This document shows, in pieces, positions 37,045 through 48,354 of a stretch of DNA of 64,000 nucleotides. This stretch comes from Bacillus mojavensis RO-H-1 = KCTC 3706 (GTDB lineage Bacteria > Bacillota > Bacilli > Bacillales > Bacillaceae). Numbering within the stretch: position 1 is the stretch's first letter; each line of letters starts with the position of its first letter. A program made the position numbers and the translations under genes. The stretch covers positions 124,001 to 188,000 of the forward strand of contig NZ_JH600286.1 in NCBI RefSeq assembly GCF_000245335.1, written 5' to 3'. The notes beneath the pieces were generated by a model. The model made no database searches. It saw only the letters and a list, made by a program, of their open reading frames with translations, and was not told the DNA's origin.

Positions 37045-37728
37045 ATGCCGATCACCATTTATCAGGGGCATCATCATTCACTTGCCCCGGCAGATATTAA
37101 TATCGTTATTGACGTCATTCGAGCCTTTACCGTGGCCCATTTTGCTTTTATCGGCGGGGCGAAAGAAATTCTCTTGGTCCGGACAACTGAGGAAGCCTTC
37201 AAGCTGAAAGAATCCTATCCGGATTATGTATTAACAGGAGAGGAAAAGGGGGTCGGAATCAAGGGGTTTGATTTGGATAATTCCCCAAAGCGTATGGCTG
37301 AGCAGGATATGGTGGATAAGCGGCTGATTCAGAAAACGACAAACGGCGTCACAGCAGCGTTAGGAGCGCTGAAGGCCAAGCATCTTTTTGTGACCGGATT
37401 TTCTAATGCCAGAACAACAGCGGAATATGTGAAAAAGCTCACTGCAAAAGATTGTCTGCTGAACATTGTGGCTTCCCATCCGTCAGGTGATGATGATATG
37501 GCGTGTGCGGAATATATCAAAAGCATCATAGAAGGGACGAATGGTGCGGCGGCCGAAGTGATTGAAAGAATCAAAACCTCATCCGTTGCGGAGAAGTTTT
37601 TTGACAGCAGCCAGCCGTTATTTGATCCGGAAGACATTGCGTACTGTACAAAAGAAATAACGGGCGATTTCGTGATGAAAGTAAAACAAGAAAGAGAAGT
37701 TCCAACGATAGAGAGGGTCATGATATGA
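37045..37728 (+). CDS. yitC: YitC, 2-phosphosulfolactate phosphatase (ComB family)
   Basis: ComB removes phosphate from 2-phosphosulfolactate to give sulfolactate. The 227-residue protein has the ComB motifs VIDVIRAFTVAHFAFIGGAK, TGEEKGVGIKGFDLDNSP and KTTNGVTAAL, with acidic metal ligands. The ATG at 37045 follows AGGAGAGG; an earlier in-frame codon at 37003 lacks a site. It overlaps yitD by four bases. Sulfolactate is abundant in B. subtilis spores, and this gene pair is its presumed source. Expression timing cannot be read with confidence from the upstream sequence. Confidence 0.92.
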   Translation: MPITIYQGHHHSLAPADINIVIDVIRAFTVAHFAFIGGAKEILLVRTTEEAFKLKESYPDYVLTGEEKGVGIKGFDLDNSPKRMAEQDMVDKRLIQKTTNGVTAALGALKAKHLFVTGFSNARTTAEYVKKLTAKDCLLNIVASHPSGDDDMACAEYIKSIIEGTNGAAAEVIERIKTSSVAEKFFDSSQPLFDPEDIAYCTKEITGDFVMKVKQEREVPTIERVMI

Positions 37729-38483
37729 ATGATTTTTCACTAGAATTGCCAGTGAGAACAAGTAAACCGAGAGAAAACGGACAGACCATTTTAATCGACA
37801 ACGGCTACCCCTTGCAGTTTTTCAAAGATGTGATAGGCGCGGCGTCCGACTATATTGATTTTGTGAAATTCGGCTGGGGCACTTCATTACTTACAAAAGA
37901 CCTTGAGGAAAAAATCAGCTCCCTAAAAGAGCATGACGTGAAGTTTTTCTTCGGCGGCACACTGTTTGAGAAATATGTAAGCCAGAATAAAGTCAATGAA
38001 TTTCATCGGTACTGCACCTATTTCGGGTGCGAATATATTGAGATCTCAAACGGCACTCTCCCGATGACGAATAAAGAAAAAGCGGCTTACATTGCTGATT
38101 TTTCTGATGAATTTCTTGTGCTCAGCGAGGTGGGCAGCAAGGATGAAGAAGTGTCAAGCTGCCAGTGCTCTGAGGAATGGCTTGAGTATATTCTCGAAGA
38201 TATGGAGGCAGGCGCAGAGAAGGTGATTACGGAAGCAAGGGAAAGCGGAACAGGAGGTATCTGTTCCAGCAGCGGAGATGTCCGGTTTCAAATCGTTGAT
38301 GATATCATTTCGTCAGATATTGATATCAGCCGAATGATATTTGAAGCACCGAACAAAACGCTCCAGCAAGGGTTTATTCAAAGGATCGGGCCGAATGTCA
38401 ATCTGGCGAATATCTCATTTCACGATGCGATTGCTCTGGAGACTTTGCGCTTGGGGTTAAGATCCGATACTTTTTATTTGTAA
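37725..38483 (+). CDS. yitD: YitD, phosphosulfolactate synthase (ComA family)
   Basis: ComA joins sulfite to phosphoenolpyruvate to form 2-phosphosulfolactate. The 252-residue TIM-barrel protein has IDNGYPLQFFKDVIGAASDY, VKFGWGTSLL, FGGTLFEKY and IEISNGTLPM, all characteristic of ComA. Start and yitC stop share ATGA, so the two steps are translated together. The substrate sulfite can come from YitB encoded divergently next door, giving a self-contained pathway. Confidence 0.93.
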   Translation: MNDFSLELPVRTSKPRENGQTILIDNGYPLQFFKDVIGAASDYIDFVKFGWGTSLLTKDLEEKISSLKEHDVKFFFGGTLFEKYVSQNKVNEFHRYCTYFGCEYIEISNGTLPMTNKEKAAYIADFSDEFLVLSEVGSKDEEVSSCQCSEEWLEYILEDMEAGAEKVITEARESGTGGICSSSGDVRFQIVDDIISSDIDISRMIFEAPNKTLQQGFIQRIGPNVNLANISFHDAIALETLRLGLRSDTFYL

Positions 38484-38497
38484 AACAGCGGCTGCGG

Positions 38498-38524
38498 GGC
38501 TCTCGGTATCGGGAGAGCCTCTTG
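38498..38524 (+). terminator. Probable terminator after yitD
   Basis: GGCTCTC (38498-38504) pairs with GAGAGCC (38513-38519). The following T run is interrupted (TCTTGCC), so efficiency is uncertain. Confidence 0.55.
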
Positions 38525-38528
38525 CCTA

Positions 38529-40369
<1,841 letters not shown>

Positions 40370-40377
40370 ACCGGATG

Positions 40378-41646
40378 CTACCTTTCCTCAGCCGGCTGCA
40401 GCCGATTGCCATTCATTTTAGGCTCTTCTTTTTCATTCGTATCTTCTTTATTTTGTTTGACATGAATCAGCGTCAGCACAAGAATGCTGACAACCAGCGT
40501 TAGGCCCGCAATGCTTAAAAACATGCCGGGTCTTGACCACTGCATCAAGCGCCCGAAAATAGGAGGCCCGATCGCCACCCCGAGAAAACGCACTGATCCG
40601 TACAGCGATGTCACAAAACCCCGTCTTTCTTTGCCGACAGCGCCTGTGATAAAACTGTTAATACAAGGAAGGACAAGGCCCGAACCGATACTGCTCAGCA
40701 CGAGAACGCTGATAAACAGGACGAGATTTTCAATGAATGACAGTGCCGCGTAAGACACAGTCATAAACGCTAAACCGATGACGATCAGCTTTTTCATTAA
40801 CGATTGCTTTTGTCCGATTTTGCTGCCCGTCGTATAAGATGTCACACACATAACCAAAAGCGGAATCGCCAAAATCAGTCCTTTTTTGACGCCGTCTGTA
40901 TCGTATGTTTTTTCCAGTACGTCTGATAGGTAAAACAAAATGCCGAATAAGGTAAACAAACAGGTAGCCCCTGCTAAATAAGCGGTAAACAGCCATCTGC
41001 CTTCATGCTTAAATACACTTAACAGTCCTTTTGCATATTTTCCGATAGGAGGCGGCTCTTCTTCTTTTTTCTTTTCTTTAATAAAAATCCAAGTCAGCAC
41101 GATTGAAATGATACAAAACACAGGAAAGGCAAAAAATGCGCCATACCAAACGATCAGAGCGATAAGTGAGCCAATAATCGGCGATAGAACTTTCCCCATC
41201 CCGTTTGACGCTTCAACAAGGCCGAGCACTTTGCTTTCCTGCGCGCCTTTAAATAGGTCCGCTGACAGCGCCATCGCAATCGGTCCCGTTCCGGCTGCTC
41301 CGATACCCTGAAGAGCCCGGCCAGCCATGACCCACGGATAAGCATTGTCAAAAAAACCTGCCGCAAACCCGGCCAGCAATCCGCCTGCTCCATACAAAAA
41401 TAAGCAGGGAATAATGATGATTTTTCGTGAAAACCGGTCTGCGAGATAGCCGACAATCGGAATCGCAAACGCCGCAATCAGGGAAAACACCGTGATCACG
41501 AGACTGACTTGAAATTGGGATAAATGAAGTTCAGATTTCATTTTTGGCAATATAGGAATAAGCATAGAGTTTCCAAGGGTTAATATTAAAGGGATTGAAC
41601 CGATAGCTACAATCGTCATTCCGTTATTTTGTTTTGATGTATCCAT
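40378..41646 (-). CDS. yitG: YitG, major facilitator transporter
   Basis: The 422-residue protein has twelve predicted helices and the MFS motif [17 protein letters not shown] between helices 2 and 3, and [19 protein letters not shown] in helix 4. It resembles drug/metabolite exporters of the DHA type. The start ATG at 41646 (MDTSKQNNG) has AAGGAG about eleven bases upstream; the GTG four codons earlier overlaps the site. It is followed closely by yitF. Substrate is unknown; it might move the substrate or product of YitF. Confidence 0.9.
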   Translation of the reverse strand: MDTSKQNNGMTIVAIGSIPLILTLGNSMLIPILPKMKSELHLSQFQVSLVITVFSLIAAFAIPIVGYLADRFSRKIIIIPCLFLYGAGGLLAGFAAGFFDNAYPWVMAGRALQGIGAAGTGPIAMALSADLFKGAQESKVLGLVEASNGMGKVLSPIIGSLIALIVWYGAFFAFPVFCIISIVLTWIFIKEKKKEEEPPPIGKYAKGLLSVFKHEGRWLFTAYLAGATCLFTLFGILFYLSDVLEKTYDTDGVKKGLILAIPLLVMCVTSYTTGSKIGQKQSLMKKLIVIGLAFMTVSYAALSFIENLVLFISVLVLSSIGSGLVLPCINSFITGAVGKERRGFVTSLYGSVRFLGVAIGPPIFGRLMQWSRPGMFLSIAGLTLVVSILVLTLIHVKQNKEDTNEKEEPKMNGNRLQPAEER

Positions 41647-41694
41647 CTCAAAGCACACTCCTTTTCTTCTGCTTAGAGTGTCCCTGAAGGCATG

Positions 41695-41732
41695 AAAAAA
41701 ACCGAACAGAATCTTCCTGTTCGGGTAAAAAA
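41695..41732 (-). terminator. Terminator after yitIH
   Basis: ACCGAACAG (41701-41709) and CTGTTCGGGT (41717-41726) pair; on the minus strand the stem is followed by TTTTTTT. It separates yitIH from yitGF. Confidence 0.85.
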
Positions 41733-41735
41733 GGG

Positions 41736-42587
41736 TTAACCGAGCGCTTGTGAGATGACAGCGAATAATTGTCCGTTTCGTACAGGCAGCGTCTTTTTTT
41801 GGTACATCATAAGCGGAGGCTCATCGTCTAAATGAAATCCCATTGCTTCTAGGCTGTCATGCAACGATGCGGCGTCACCAGGCACGTCGATTCGCATCGG
41901 TTCTTGTTTTCCTGCGGCCAGCCTGTTGATCAATCCGGCAGCGAGACCCGGTGACGGAGCGATAATCGGACCTAATTTCAGATTGGCCGGTGTTTGTACA
42001 GATAAGCCATAGCCAATGAATTCACCTTCCATATTTCTCGCAATTATACATTCCTTTGATTGAGAGATCAATTGATGCAGGAGTGCTGCTCTGTCTCCGC
42101 CAAAGGCGGCTTGATCAGCCGCTGTTAATTCCGGTAAATCCTTCTCTGTAAAAGATGTCAGTTCAATGTCGTGCTGCTTTGTAATCGGATTGAAGCTTTG
42201 ACAGCTATATTTGCGGATTGAACCCGCTGTTTGAAAACCGGATTTTTCATAAAGCGGTAAACCCTCCTTCGTGGCGCAAAGCATGATGGCAGTGTTTTCA
42301 TCGACTTGACTGATACACGCGTTCACCATCAGCCGCCCCAGGCCCCGCCGTTTGTACTCGCTGTCGACGATAACAAGTCCAATAGAAGCAAGTCGGCCAT
42401 AAGAAAACAAACCGATGCAGGAGATGATGTCTCCTTGGCTGTTTTGATACCCGAATAATCGTCCGTGTTTTACGAGCAGCAGTAGCTCTCGCTCGCCGTA
42501 ATCCGGCCACCCGGCTTGCCGGGAGAGACGCAATAGACCGGGCACATGTTTTTCTGTAAGCTGAATCAGCTCAAACGCTGAATGCAT
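41736..42587 (-). CDS. yitH: YitH, two-domain GNAT acetyltransferase
   Basis: The 283-residue protein has an N-terminal GNAT domain with the acetyl-CoA loop [14 protein letters not shown] (about residues 75-90) and [12 protein letters not shown], and a second GNAT-like half (about 150-283) in which the CoA loop is not clear. This architecture matches the YitH/HcsA-type family with a DUF1248-like C-terminal domain. It starts four bases after the yitI stop and is cotranscribed. Acceptor substrate is unknown. Confidence 0.88.
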   Translation of the reverse strand: MHSAFELIQLTEKHVPGLLRLSRQAGWPDYGERELLLLVKHGRLFGYQNSQGDIISCIGLFSYGRLASIGLVIVDSEYKRRGLGRLMVNACISQVDENTAIMLCATKEGLPLYEKSGFQTAGSIRKYSCQSFNPITKQHDIELTSFTEKDLPELTAADQAAFGGDRAALLHQLISQSKECIIARNMEGEFIGYGLSVQTPANLKLGPIIAPSPGLAAGLINRLAAGKQEPMRIDVPGDAASLHDSLEAMGFHLDDEPPLMMYQKKTLPVRNGQLFAVISQALG

Positions 42588-42591
42588 GTCA

Positions 42592-43041
42592 TCACCTGCT
42601 TGTTTCTGTTTTTTTGTACATCACAATATGGGCGCCAATGCCGGAAATCTCAAACGGCTCGCCAAGTTCTTTCCAGCCAAGCTTTTCGTAATAGCCTTTC
42701 ACATGGTATCTTGCGTTGCACCAGACCGCCTGCACGCCCATATCGGCCAGCTTCTGCTCCGCGTATTTGATCAGTGTGCTTCCGGCTTTTTGATCACGGT
42801 ATTCTTCGAGCGTTGCCATGCCTCTAAGCCGATATGCGGGTGAATCGGTCAATAGCGGCTGATTCTCGGGAGAAAAGGAAGCGATGCTGATCAGTGTTTC
42901 TTCAAAAAAAGCGCCGAGATGGAAGGAGCCTTCTGCATGATCCTGATCATATTTGCATTGTTCAATTGATTGATGGGGACGCAAAATGCGGTTCCGAATT
43001 TCATAAGTATCCTCTGCGGGAATGGTTTTCACTTCAAGCAT
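42592..43041 (-). CDS. yitI: YitI, GNAT acetyltransferase
   Basis: The 149-residue single GNAT domain shows YRLRGMATLEEYRDQKAGST, a variant acetyl-CoA loop, and VQAVWCNARYHVKGYYEKLGW, the usual beta-bulge/helix region. The ATG at 43041 follows GAGGAACATC. It is the first gene of the yitI-yitH pair. Substrate cannot be predicted from sequence. Confidence 0.9.
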   Translation of the reverse strand: MLEVKTIPAEDTYEIRNRILRPHQSIEQCKYDQDHAEGSFHLGAFFEETLISIASFSPENQPLLTDSPAYRLRGMATLEEYRDQKAGSTLIKYAEQKLADMGVQAVWCNARYHVKGYYEKLGWKELGEPFEISGIGAHIVMYKKTETSR

Positions 43042-43139
43042 GATGTTCCTCCTCTAATGTAATTTATTTTCTATATCGTAACACGAATCGGGTTTGAAAA
43101 AGACTGCCCAATTGGTTCGGACAGTCTTAGAAAGGGATG

Positions 43140-44978
43140 TTAATGCAAATAAATATTCTGACGCTGTTCATCTTTTTGCTTAATGTAAGAAGTAAGTTCC
43201 GAGGTTAAGTCAGATCTGAGAAAAGGCGTTATTAAATAGATGCCGTTAAACAGCTCGCAGGCAGTATCCAGCAGGGAGCGTGCAATCGCAAGGCCTTCCG
43301 CCTTTTGTTTCTCTTTATCTTCGCCGGCACGCGCCATTTTTTCGCGTATAGAATCGGACAGTTTGATGCCGGGAATTTCATTATGGATAAACTCAGCGTT
43401 CCGGCTGCTTGTCAGCGGCATAACGCCGATATAAATCGGAGTCTTCAAATGCTTGGTTTCATTATGAATATCGACAAGCTGCTGCTCCGAATAGACGGGC
43501 TGTGAGATAAAATAATCAGCACCGCAGTCCATTTTTTTCTCCAGCCGTTTCACGGCTTTATCGAGATGACGGACGTTTGGGTTAAAAGCAGCTGCCACTG
43601 AGAAATTGGTTTTCTTTCCGAGCGGTTTTCCGGACAGAGACAGCCCTTCATTGAACTGTTTAATCAGCCTGATTAAATCAAAGGACGTTAAGTCATAGAC
43701 AGACGTTGCACCCGGGAAATCACCGATTTTAGAAGGATCGCCGGTAATCGCCAGCACATCATGCAACCCTAATGTGTCGAGTCCCATTAGATGTGACTGG
43801 AGGCCGATAATGTTTCGGTCCCGGCATGTAAGATGGACAAGAGACCGCATATCGAGCTGCTGCTTAACAAGGGCGCCGCAGGCAACATTGCTGATCCGCG
43901 GGGTTGCCAGTGAGTTATCGGCGAGCGTCAGGGCGTCGATTCCCGCTTCTTTTAATTCAGCAGCGGCGGACAGAAATTTGTCAAAGCTCAATTTCTTCGG
44001 CGGGTCCAGCTCAACAATAATGGAGCGCTTTTTCGCAGCGATTTCATCCAACCCCGGCTCTGTCCGTTCGTGCTGGACAGTCACCAATTCCTTTGCCCGA
44101 ACCTTTACATGCTTTTCCGTAATGGGAGCGAGCCCGCCCACAGCCTCTGCCATGGCCCGGATGTGGTTTGGCGTTGTGCCGCAGCAGCCACCGATAATCC
44201 GCGCGCCTTGCTTGCGGAACTCAGTTGCGCTGTTTTGAAAATACGTATCGTCAGTTTCATATACGAGCCGCCCTTCTTCGAGAGAGGGGAGGCTGCTGTT
44301 CGGGTAGACAGATAAAAACACGTCATCAAAAATCGGCACTTCACTGAGCGCTTCAATCATGTGGTAAGGGCCGAGCCGGCAGTTCATGCCGACGATATCG
44401 GCACCGAGATCCGCAATCGAGCGCAGCGCATCAGAAAGCGGCGTTCCGTCCTGAAGCACACCCTGCTCATGCATGGATACATTCAGCATAATCGGAAGGT
44501 CGGTTTCTTTCCGGGCGATTTTCAGCACTTCACGGGCTTCTTCCAAATCATAATACGTTTCTAACAGCAACCCGTCCGGCTCTTCATGCAGCAGTAAATA
44601 CAGCTGTTCGCGAAAGCTTCGTTTGATTTCGTCAAGGCTGTATGCGTTTTTGTTAAACGTGCGGATGCCTCCCATTGTCCCGAGCACATACGCATCGTCT
44701 GCGGAAGCCCGCGCAATTTTTACTGCTTCCTGATTCATTTTTTTGATGTCATCTTCAAGGCCGTGTCTCGATAATTTAATATAATTCGCTCCGTACGTGT
44801 TGGTTTGAATGATGTTTGCTCCCGCCTCGACATAAGCTTTATGTATACGCTGAATTTCCTCGGGTTTAGAAATATTAAGCTCCTCAAAGCATCTATCTAT
44901 TCCGTAGGAGTAAAGCAGCGTGCCCATTGCGCCGTCACCGATTAACACCTGTTTCTTCAAATCTTCTAAAAGTCCCAT
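43140..44978 (-). CDS. yitJ: YitJ, homocysteine methyltransferase/methylenetetrahydrofolate reductase fusion
   Basis: The 612-residue protein fuses two methionine-cycle enzymes. The N-terminal half (1-about 290) is a zinc homocysteine methyltransferase with [20 protein letters not shown] and [11 protein letters not shown], which give the three Cys ligands. The C-terminal half is a flavin methylenetetrahydrofolate reductase with [16 protein letters not shown] and DYFISQPVY. The pair would make methyl-THF and pass methyl groups to homocysteine. A SAM-I riboswitch in the leader represses it when SAM is plentiful. ATG follows AGGAGGCAG. Confidence 0.95.
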   Translation of the reverse strand: MGLLEDLKKQVLIGDGAMGTLLYSYGIDRCFEELNISKPEEIQRIHKAYVEAGANIIQTNTYGANYIKLSRHGLEDDIKKMNQEAVKIARASADDAYVLGTMGGIRTFNKNAYSLDEIKRSFREQLYLLLHEEPDGLLLETYYDLEEAREVLKIARKETDLPIMLNVSMHEQGVLQDGTPLSDALRSIADLGADIVGMNCRLGPYHMIEALSEVPIFDDVFLSVYPNSSLPSLEEGRLVYETDDTYFQNSATEFRKQGARIIGGCCGTTPNHIRAMAEAVGGLAPITEKHVKVRAKELVTVQHERTEPGLDEIAAKKRSIIVELDPPKKLSFDKFLSAAAELKEAGIDALTLADNSLATPRISNVACGALVKQQLDMRSLVHLTCRDRNIIGLQSHLMGLDTLGLHDVLAITGDPSKIGDFPGATSVYDLTSFDLIRLIKQFNEGLSLSGKPLGKKTNFSVAAAFNPNVRHLDKAVKRLEKKMDCGADYFISQPVYSEQQLVDIHNETKHLKTPIYIGVMPLTSSRNAEFIHNEIPGIKLSDSIREKMARAGEDKEKQKAEGLAIARSLLDTACELFNGIYLITPFLRSDLTSELTSYIKQKDEQRQNIYLH

Positions 44979-45022
44979 TGTCTGCCTCCTTTATTCACAT
45001 TCAGCAAGGAAAAAAGAGAAAT

Positions 45023-45184
45023 AAAAAAAGTCCTCTTAAGAAGAAGACTTTGTCAGTGATATTGTCTCTTCTTATCTTCCAAGCTGTTCGAGCTTGCTGG
45101 ATTTAGCACCTTGGTCATGGCAAATGCGCCATTACACCGGTTGCTGAAGCTTCGTCGGGCCAGTCCCTCTGCTTCTCTTGATAA
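45023..45184 (-). ncRNA. SAM-I (S-box) riboswitch and terminator in the yitJ leader
   Basis: On the minus strand the aptamer begins CTTATCAAGAGAAGCAGAGG (about 45186) with GACTGGCCCGACGAAGC, TTCAGCAACCGG, ATGGC...GCCAT, GACCAAGGTGCTAAATCC and closes with GATAAGAAGAGAC (ending 45064), matching the S-box core. The expression platform is AAAGTCTTCTTCTTAAGAGG followed by ACTTTTTTT (45051-45023). High SAM favours the terminator. Only the ATGGC loop sequence differs from what I remember for 168. Confidence 0.95.
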
Positions 45185-45294
45185 GAACGGATATGAAATT
45201 TTAATGTTCAGGAGCTGCCAAAAGATGCCTGGCATTTTCCCTTTCTCCAAATTTACCGAAAATAAAGACAATAATCAATAGGAATCCAAAAAAT

Positions 45295-45786
45295 TCATCT
45301 GAAATTTATAAATTGAACGTCAATTGGCAGATCGGCACCTCGAACTGCTGCGATAACCTGCTGAAGATCATCCTTGTTTTTTCCAGTGACACGCACTTGA
45401 TCATCCTGTACCTGAGATTTCACTTTCAGTCCGGAGTTTTTGATGATCGTATTGATTTTTTTTGCGTTGTCTTTGTCAATCCCTTGAACGAGCTTTGCGC
45501 GCTGGCGCACGGTGCCGCCGGACGCATTCTCAATTTTGGCGTAATCAATATTTTTTGTCGGCACGTTGCGCTTAATCAACTTGCTGACAAGCACATCCTT
45601 GAGCTGGCTTAATTTAAATTCATCATCGGAAACAAGAACAAGCTCTTCTTTATCTAATGAAATGTCGCTTTTGCTCCCTTTGAAGTCATAGCGTGTGCTG
45701 ATTTCCTTCAGTGCGATTTGAATCGCGTTTTGCACCTCAGGGAGCTCCACCTTGGATACAATATCAAAAGAACTTTCTTTTGCCAT
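45295..45786 (-). CDS. yitK: YitK, YajQ-family nucleotide-binding protein
   Basis: The 163-residue protein belongs to the YajQ/UPF0234 family of tandem ferredoxin-like domains that bind nucleotides; members in other bacteria bind cyclic di-GMP. Typical text is [29 protein letters not shown] and [20 protein letters not shown]. Full length for the family. ATG has TGGAGG upstream. It lies upstream of the yitJ leader in the same direction and is probably separate because of the riboswitch leader and its own promoter. Function in Bacillus is unknown. Confidence 0.93.
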   Translation of the reverse strand: MAKESSFDIVSKVELPEVQNAIQIALKEISTRYDFKGSKSDISLDKEELVLVSDDEFKLSQLKDVLVSKLIKRNVPTKNIDYAKIENASGGTVRQRAKLVQGIDKDNAKKINTIIKNSGLKVKSQVQDDQVRVTGKNKDDLQQVIAAVRGADLPIDVQFINFR

Positions 45787-45934
45787 ATGAAAACCTCCAT
45801 AACATTTAACTTATGTGTTGATTATAGTAGAATAAAGAGAAACTTCCAACAGAACAAAGAATCAATTTGTGATGATTGGAAAAAATGTTAACAAGATCCG
45901 CAGTGAAATCAGCGGGAAGAGGAAGGACGATAGC

Positions 45935-46783
45935 ATGAGACCAGGGCAGCAGTTAACCTTGAGTATAGATCACGAAACTGACTTCGGTTACTTTTTAACC
46001 GATGGAGAAGATACGATTCTCTTACATAACAGTGAAGTGACAGAGGATATAGAAGACAGAGATGAGGTAGAGGTCTTTATATACGTTGACCAGCAGGAAC
46101 GGCTCGCAGCAACGATGAAAATTCCGGTCATCAGCGCGGATGAATACGGTTGGGTAGAGGTAGTGGACACGGTAGAGGATATGGGCGTATTCGTCGATGT
46201 CGGCCTCTCGAAAGACGCGCTTGTCGCAACAGAGCATCTGCCGCCGTATGAAGATGTTTGGCCGCAAAAAGGGGATAAGCTCTACTGTATGCTGAAGGTG
46301 ACGAATCGGGGGCGCATGTTTGCCAAACCCGCACCGGAGGATATCATCAGCGAGCTGTTTACGGACGCTTCAGACGACCTGATGAATAAAGAGCTGACCG
46401 GAACGGTGTACAGGCTGATCGCTTCAGGATCGTTCATCATTACGGATGACGGAATCCGCGGTTTTATTCATTCATCAGAAAGAAAAGAAGAGCCAAGACT
46501 CGGCTCAAGAGTGACAGGACGAGTGATTCAAGTGAAGGAAGACGGCTCAGTGAATATGTCGCTACTTCCGAGAAAGCAGGATGCGCTGTCTGTTGATGCC
46601 GAGTATATTCTTACGTATATAAGAACGAGAAATGGCGCCATGCCGTACAGCGACAAAAGCCAGCCTGATGATATCAAAGAACGTTTTAACATGAGCAAGG
46701 CCGCCTTTAAACGGGCGCTCGGCCACTTAATGAAAAACGGAAAAGTGTATCAGGAAGACGGCTGGACATACGAGAAAAAATAG
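45935..46783 (+). CDS. yitL: YitL, CvfB-like S1-domain RNA-binding protein
   Basis: The 282-residue protein starts MRPGQQLTLSIDHETDFGY. It contains S1-type beta barrels (GYFLTDGEDTILLHNSEV; GVFVDVGLSKDALV; SFIITDDGIRGFIHSSE) and a C-terminal winged helix (FNMSKAAFKRALGHLMKNGK). CvfB of Staphylococcus has the same three S1 plus winged-helix plan and affects virulence gene expression. The ATG at 45935 follows AGGAAGG by about eight bases; an in-frame start at 45869 would add 22 residues and is possible. It is divergent from yitK. Confidence 0.9.
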   Translation: MRPGQQLTLSIDHETDFGYFLTDGEDTILLHNSEVTEDIEDRDEVEVFIYVDQQERLAATMKIPVISADEYGWVEVVDTVEDMGVFVDVGLSKDALVATEHLPPYEDVWPQKGDKLYCMLKVTNRGRMFAKPAPEDIISELFTDASDDLMNKELTGTVYRLIASGSFIITDDGIRGFIHSSERKEEPRLGSRVTGRVIQVKEDGSVNMSLLPRKQDALSVDAEYILTYIRTRNGAMPYSDKSQPDDIKERFNMSKAAFKRALGHLMKNGKVYQEDGWTYEKK

Positions 46784-46794
46784 CGCATGAAAAT

Positions 46795-46834
46795 GGCTCG
46801 CCTGCAGCAGAACTGCGGAGCGAGCCGTTTTTTA
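46795..46834. terminator. Terminator between yitL and yitM
   Basis: GGCTCGC (46795-46801) pairs with GCGAGCC (46820-46826), with an inner CTGCAG/CTGCGG pairing, followed by GTTTTTT. It separates yitL from the converging YIT toxin operon. Confidence 0.8.
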
Positions 46835-46837
46835 TTT

Positions 46838-47422
46838 CTAATTTAATTCATCAACCAGCGTTCTGATTGCCATTTCGCGATCCACATTGTCTGAAATCGC
46901 GATCGGAGTAATATCAATGGCAAGAATGACAAGAATCAGCGCACCGGCTGCGGCAACATAAGAGACATAATAGAAATAGTTAGCGGTTTCGACCGTGTTG
47001 ACGAGCTCAGCTTGAACTCTGGACGTATCATCCTTGGAAGCGGCAATTTCCTTTGCAGCTTCTACTTTTTCTTCAACGATTTGACCCGCTTTTTTCAGCA
47101 GTTCATCCACCTTCATTGCATCTTTGCTGTAAACAGCTTTCTTCAGATTGTCAAAAAAGTCAGCATCCTCTTTTTTAATATCAGCAACAACCTGATTGGC
47201 AAAAGCCTTTGCCTGTTTTGTGTTGAGTTTGTCAGTCATGGCTTTATTAAATACCTCTGGAAGCTGTTTGCCCACTTCACCCTGAGCGAACACAAACCCT
47301 TTAAAAATCTCTTCACCCGAATACTCAAGCTGCTTTGCCTGTGCTACACTTTCCTGCTGCTTCACCATAAACACTGTCGTCACCAATACAACCGACAAAA
47401 ATACGAGAAACGCCTTCTTCAA
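46838..47422 (-). CDS. yitM: YitM, SdpC-like precursor of the YIT toxin
   Basis: The 194-residue protein begins with a signal peptide (MKKAFLVFLSVVLVTTVFMV, likely cut after VAQA at 29), followed by a charged helical domain and a strongly hydrophobic segment at about 149-177 (YFYYVSYVAAAGALILVILA). It parallels SdpC, where a 42-residue hydrophobic peptide is released as the SDP toxin. YitPOM is an sdpABC paralogue shown to make a secreted toxin in biofilms. YitM contains no cysteine, whereas SDP has a disulfide. The start overlaps the yitO stop by four bases. Confidence 0.9.
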   Translation of the reverse strand: MKKAFLVFLSVVLVTTVFMVKQQESVAQAKQLEYSGEEIFKGFVFAQGEVGKQLPEVFNKAMTDKLNTKQAKAFANQVVADIKKEDADFFDNLKKAVYSKDAMKVDELLKKAGQIVEEKVEAAKEIAASKDDTSRVQAELVNTVETANYFYYVSYVAAAGALILVILAIDITPIAISDNVDREMAIRTLVDELN

Positions 47423-48354
47423 ACTGAAACCTCTCCCTTCTTTTCTTTTTTATTCCACTTCAGTCTGCGAATATATGTAAATTGAAACGTGGAATCAATT
47501 GGAGTGAGATACAATATCAAAATGCCGGCCATGATGATTGAAAAGCTGATTAAACCCAGCATAACCGCGAATATCTCATGCATAAAAACAGCGATGATTA
47601 AAATCAATCTCCAATGCTTCTTCGGCGCGAACAGTGCCGCAAAGATGACAATCTGGACGAGAAGCGTCCCCCATGTCGGAATCACCACAAACGGACTAGT
47701 CACAAACGGCTTCGTTAATGCCTGAAAAAAGCCGTTGAAGCCGATGGTTTTTTCCTGGGCGAAATAATAGACGGCTGTACCGTCCACCCATTCCTGCTGG
47801 GACAGCTTAGCGACAGTAGAGTGAAAATAAAGCACTGCCACTTGGAGCCTGATGACAAAATAAGAAATAAATGCTGTGATTTTTCCAATTGTTCTTTGGC
47901 CCTCTGCATCATCAGGCCTTCCGCTCCAATGCCATTTTCTCGGATCGGTCAGCGTGATAGGAATGAGCAAAAATGTCATAACTGCGGCTGCCTGCTCGCC
48001 TCCGTCGATGACAATCAACGACGACTGGAGGCTGTAACTGACATACCAATGAAGTATCCCGGTGATTCTGGGGCGCCACCCGATCACAACAAGCACCAGA
48101 ATGGCAATGCAGATCCACCTGACCAGATTTAACATCATATAGTTATTTTCGCCGAGGCAAAAGAGACTGAGATTCATTTTACAAGCAGGATAACTGCTGA
48201 TTCCGCTGGCGGGCTTCATAATGAGGCTCGGATGATTGACGAGCAGCGTCAGCAGGCTGGATAAAGCAATGATGCTTCGCGCGAGTCCATATACATTTGT
48301 CCACGGGTTTCTCTCGTCCCATCCGGTGATGGTCTGTTTTATGTTTTCGAGCAT
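47419..48354 (-). CDS. yitO: YitO, SdpB-like membrane protein for YIT toxin maturation
   Basis: The 311-residue membrane protein has several helices and belongs to the HTTM group related to vitamin K-dependent carboxylases, as does SdpB. Helices include LARSIIALSSLLTLLVNHPS, WICIAILVLVVIGWRP and LILIIAVFMHEIFAVMLGLI; FAPKKHWR is a conserved loop. SdpB and SdpA are required to turn pro-SdpC into active toxin, so the same is inferred here. It overlaps yitP by 16 bases and yitM by four, a tightly coupled operon. Confidence 0.9.
   Translation of the reverse strand: MLENIKQTITGWDERNPWTNVYGLARSIIALSSLLTLLVNHPSLIMKPASGISSYPACKMNLSLFCLGENNYMMLNLVRWICIAILVLVVIGWRPRITGILHWYVSYSLQSSLIVIDGGEQAAAVMTFLLIPITLTDPRKWHWSGRPDDAEGQRTIGKITAFISYFVIRLQVAVLYFHSTVAKLSQQEWVDGTAVYYFAQEKTIGFNGFFQALTKPFVTSPFVVIPTWGTLLVQIVIFAALFAPKKHWRLILIIAVFMHEIFAVMLGLISFSIIMAGILILYLTPIDSTFQFTYIRRLKWNKKEKKGEVSV

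Noticed and set aside
45050-45078. Canonical promoter for yitJ close to the aptamer
   Set aside because: The best pair found on the minus strand (TTGATT/TAAATT, 45078 to 45050 plus 200, that is 45278 to 45250) leaves a 58-base leader before the aptamer, so I was not confident enough to annotate it.
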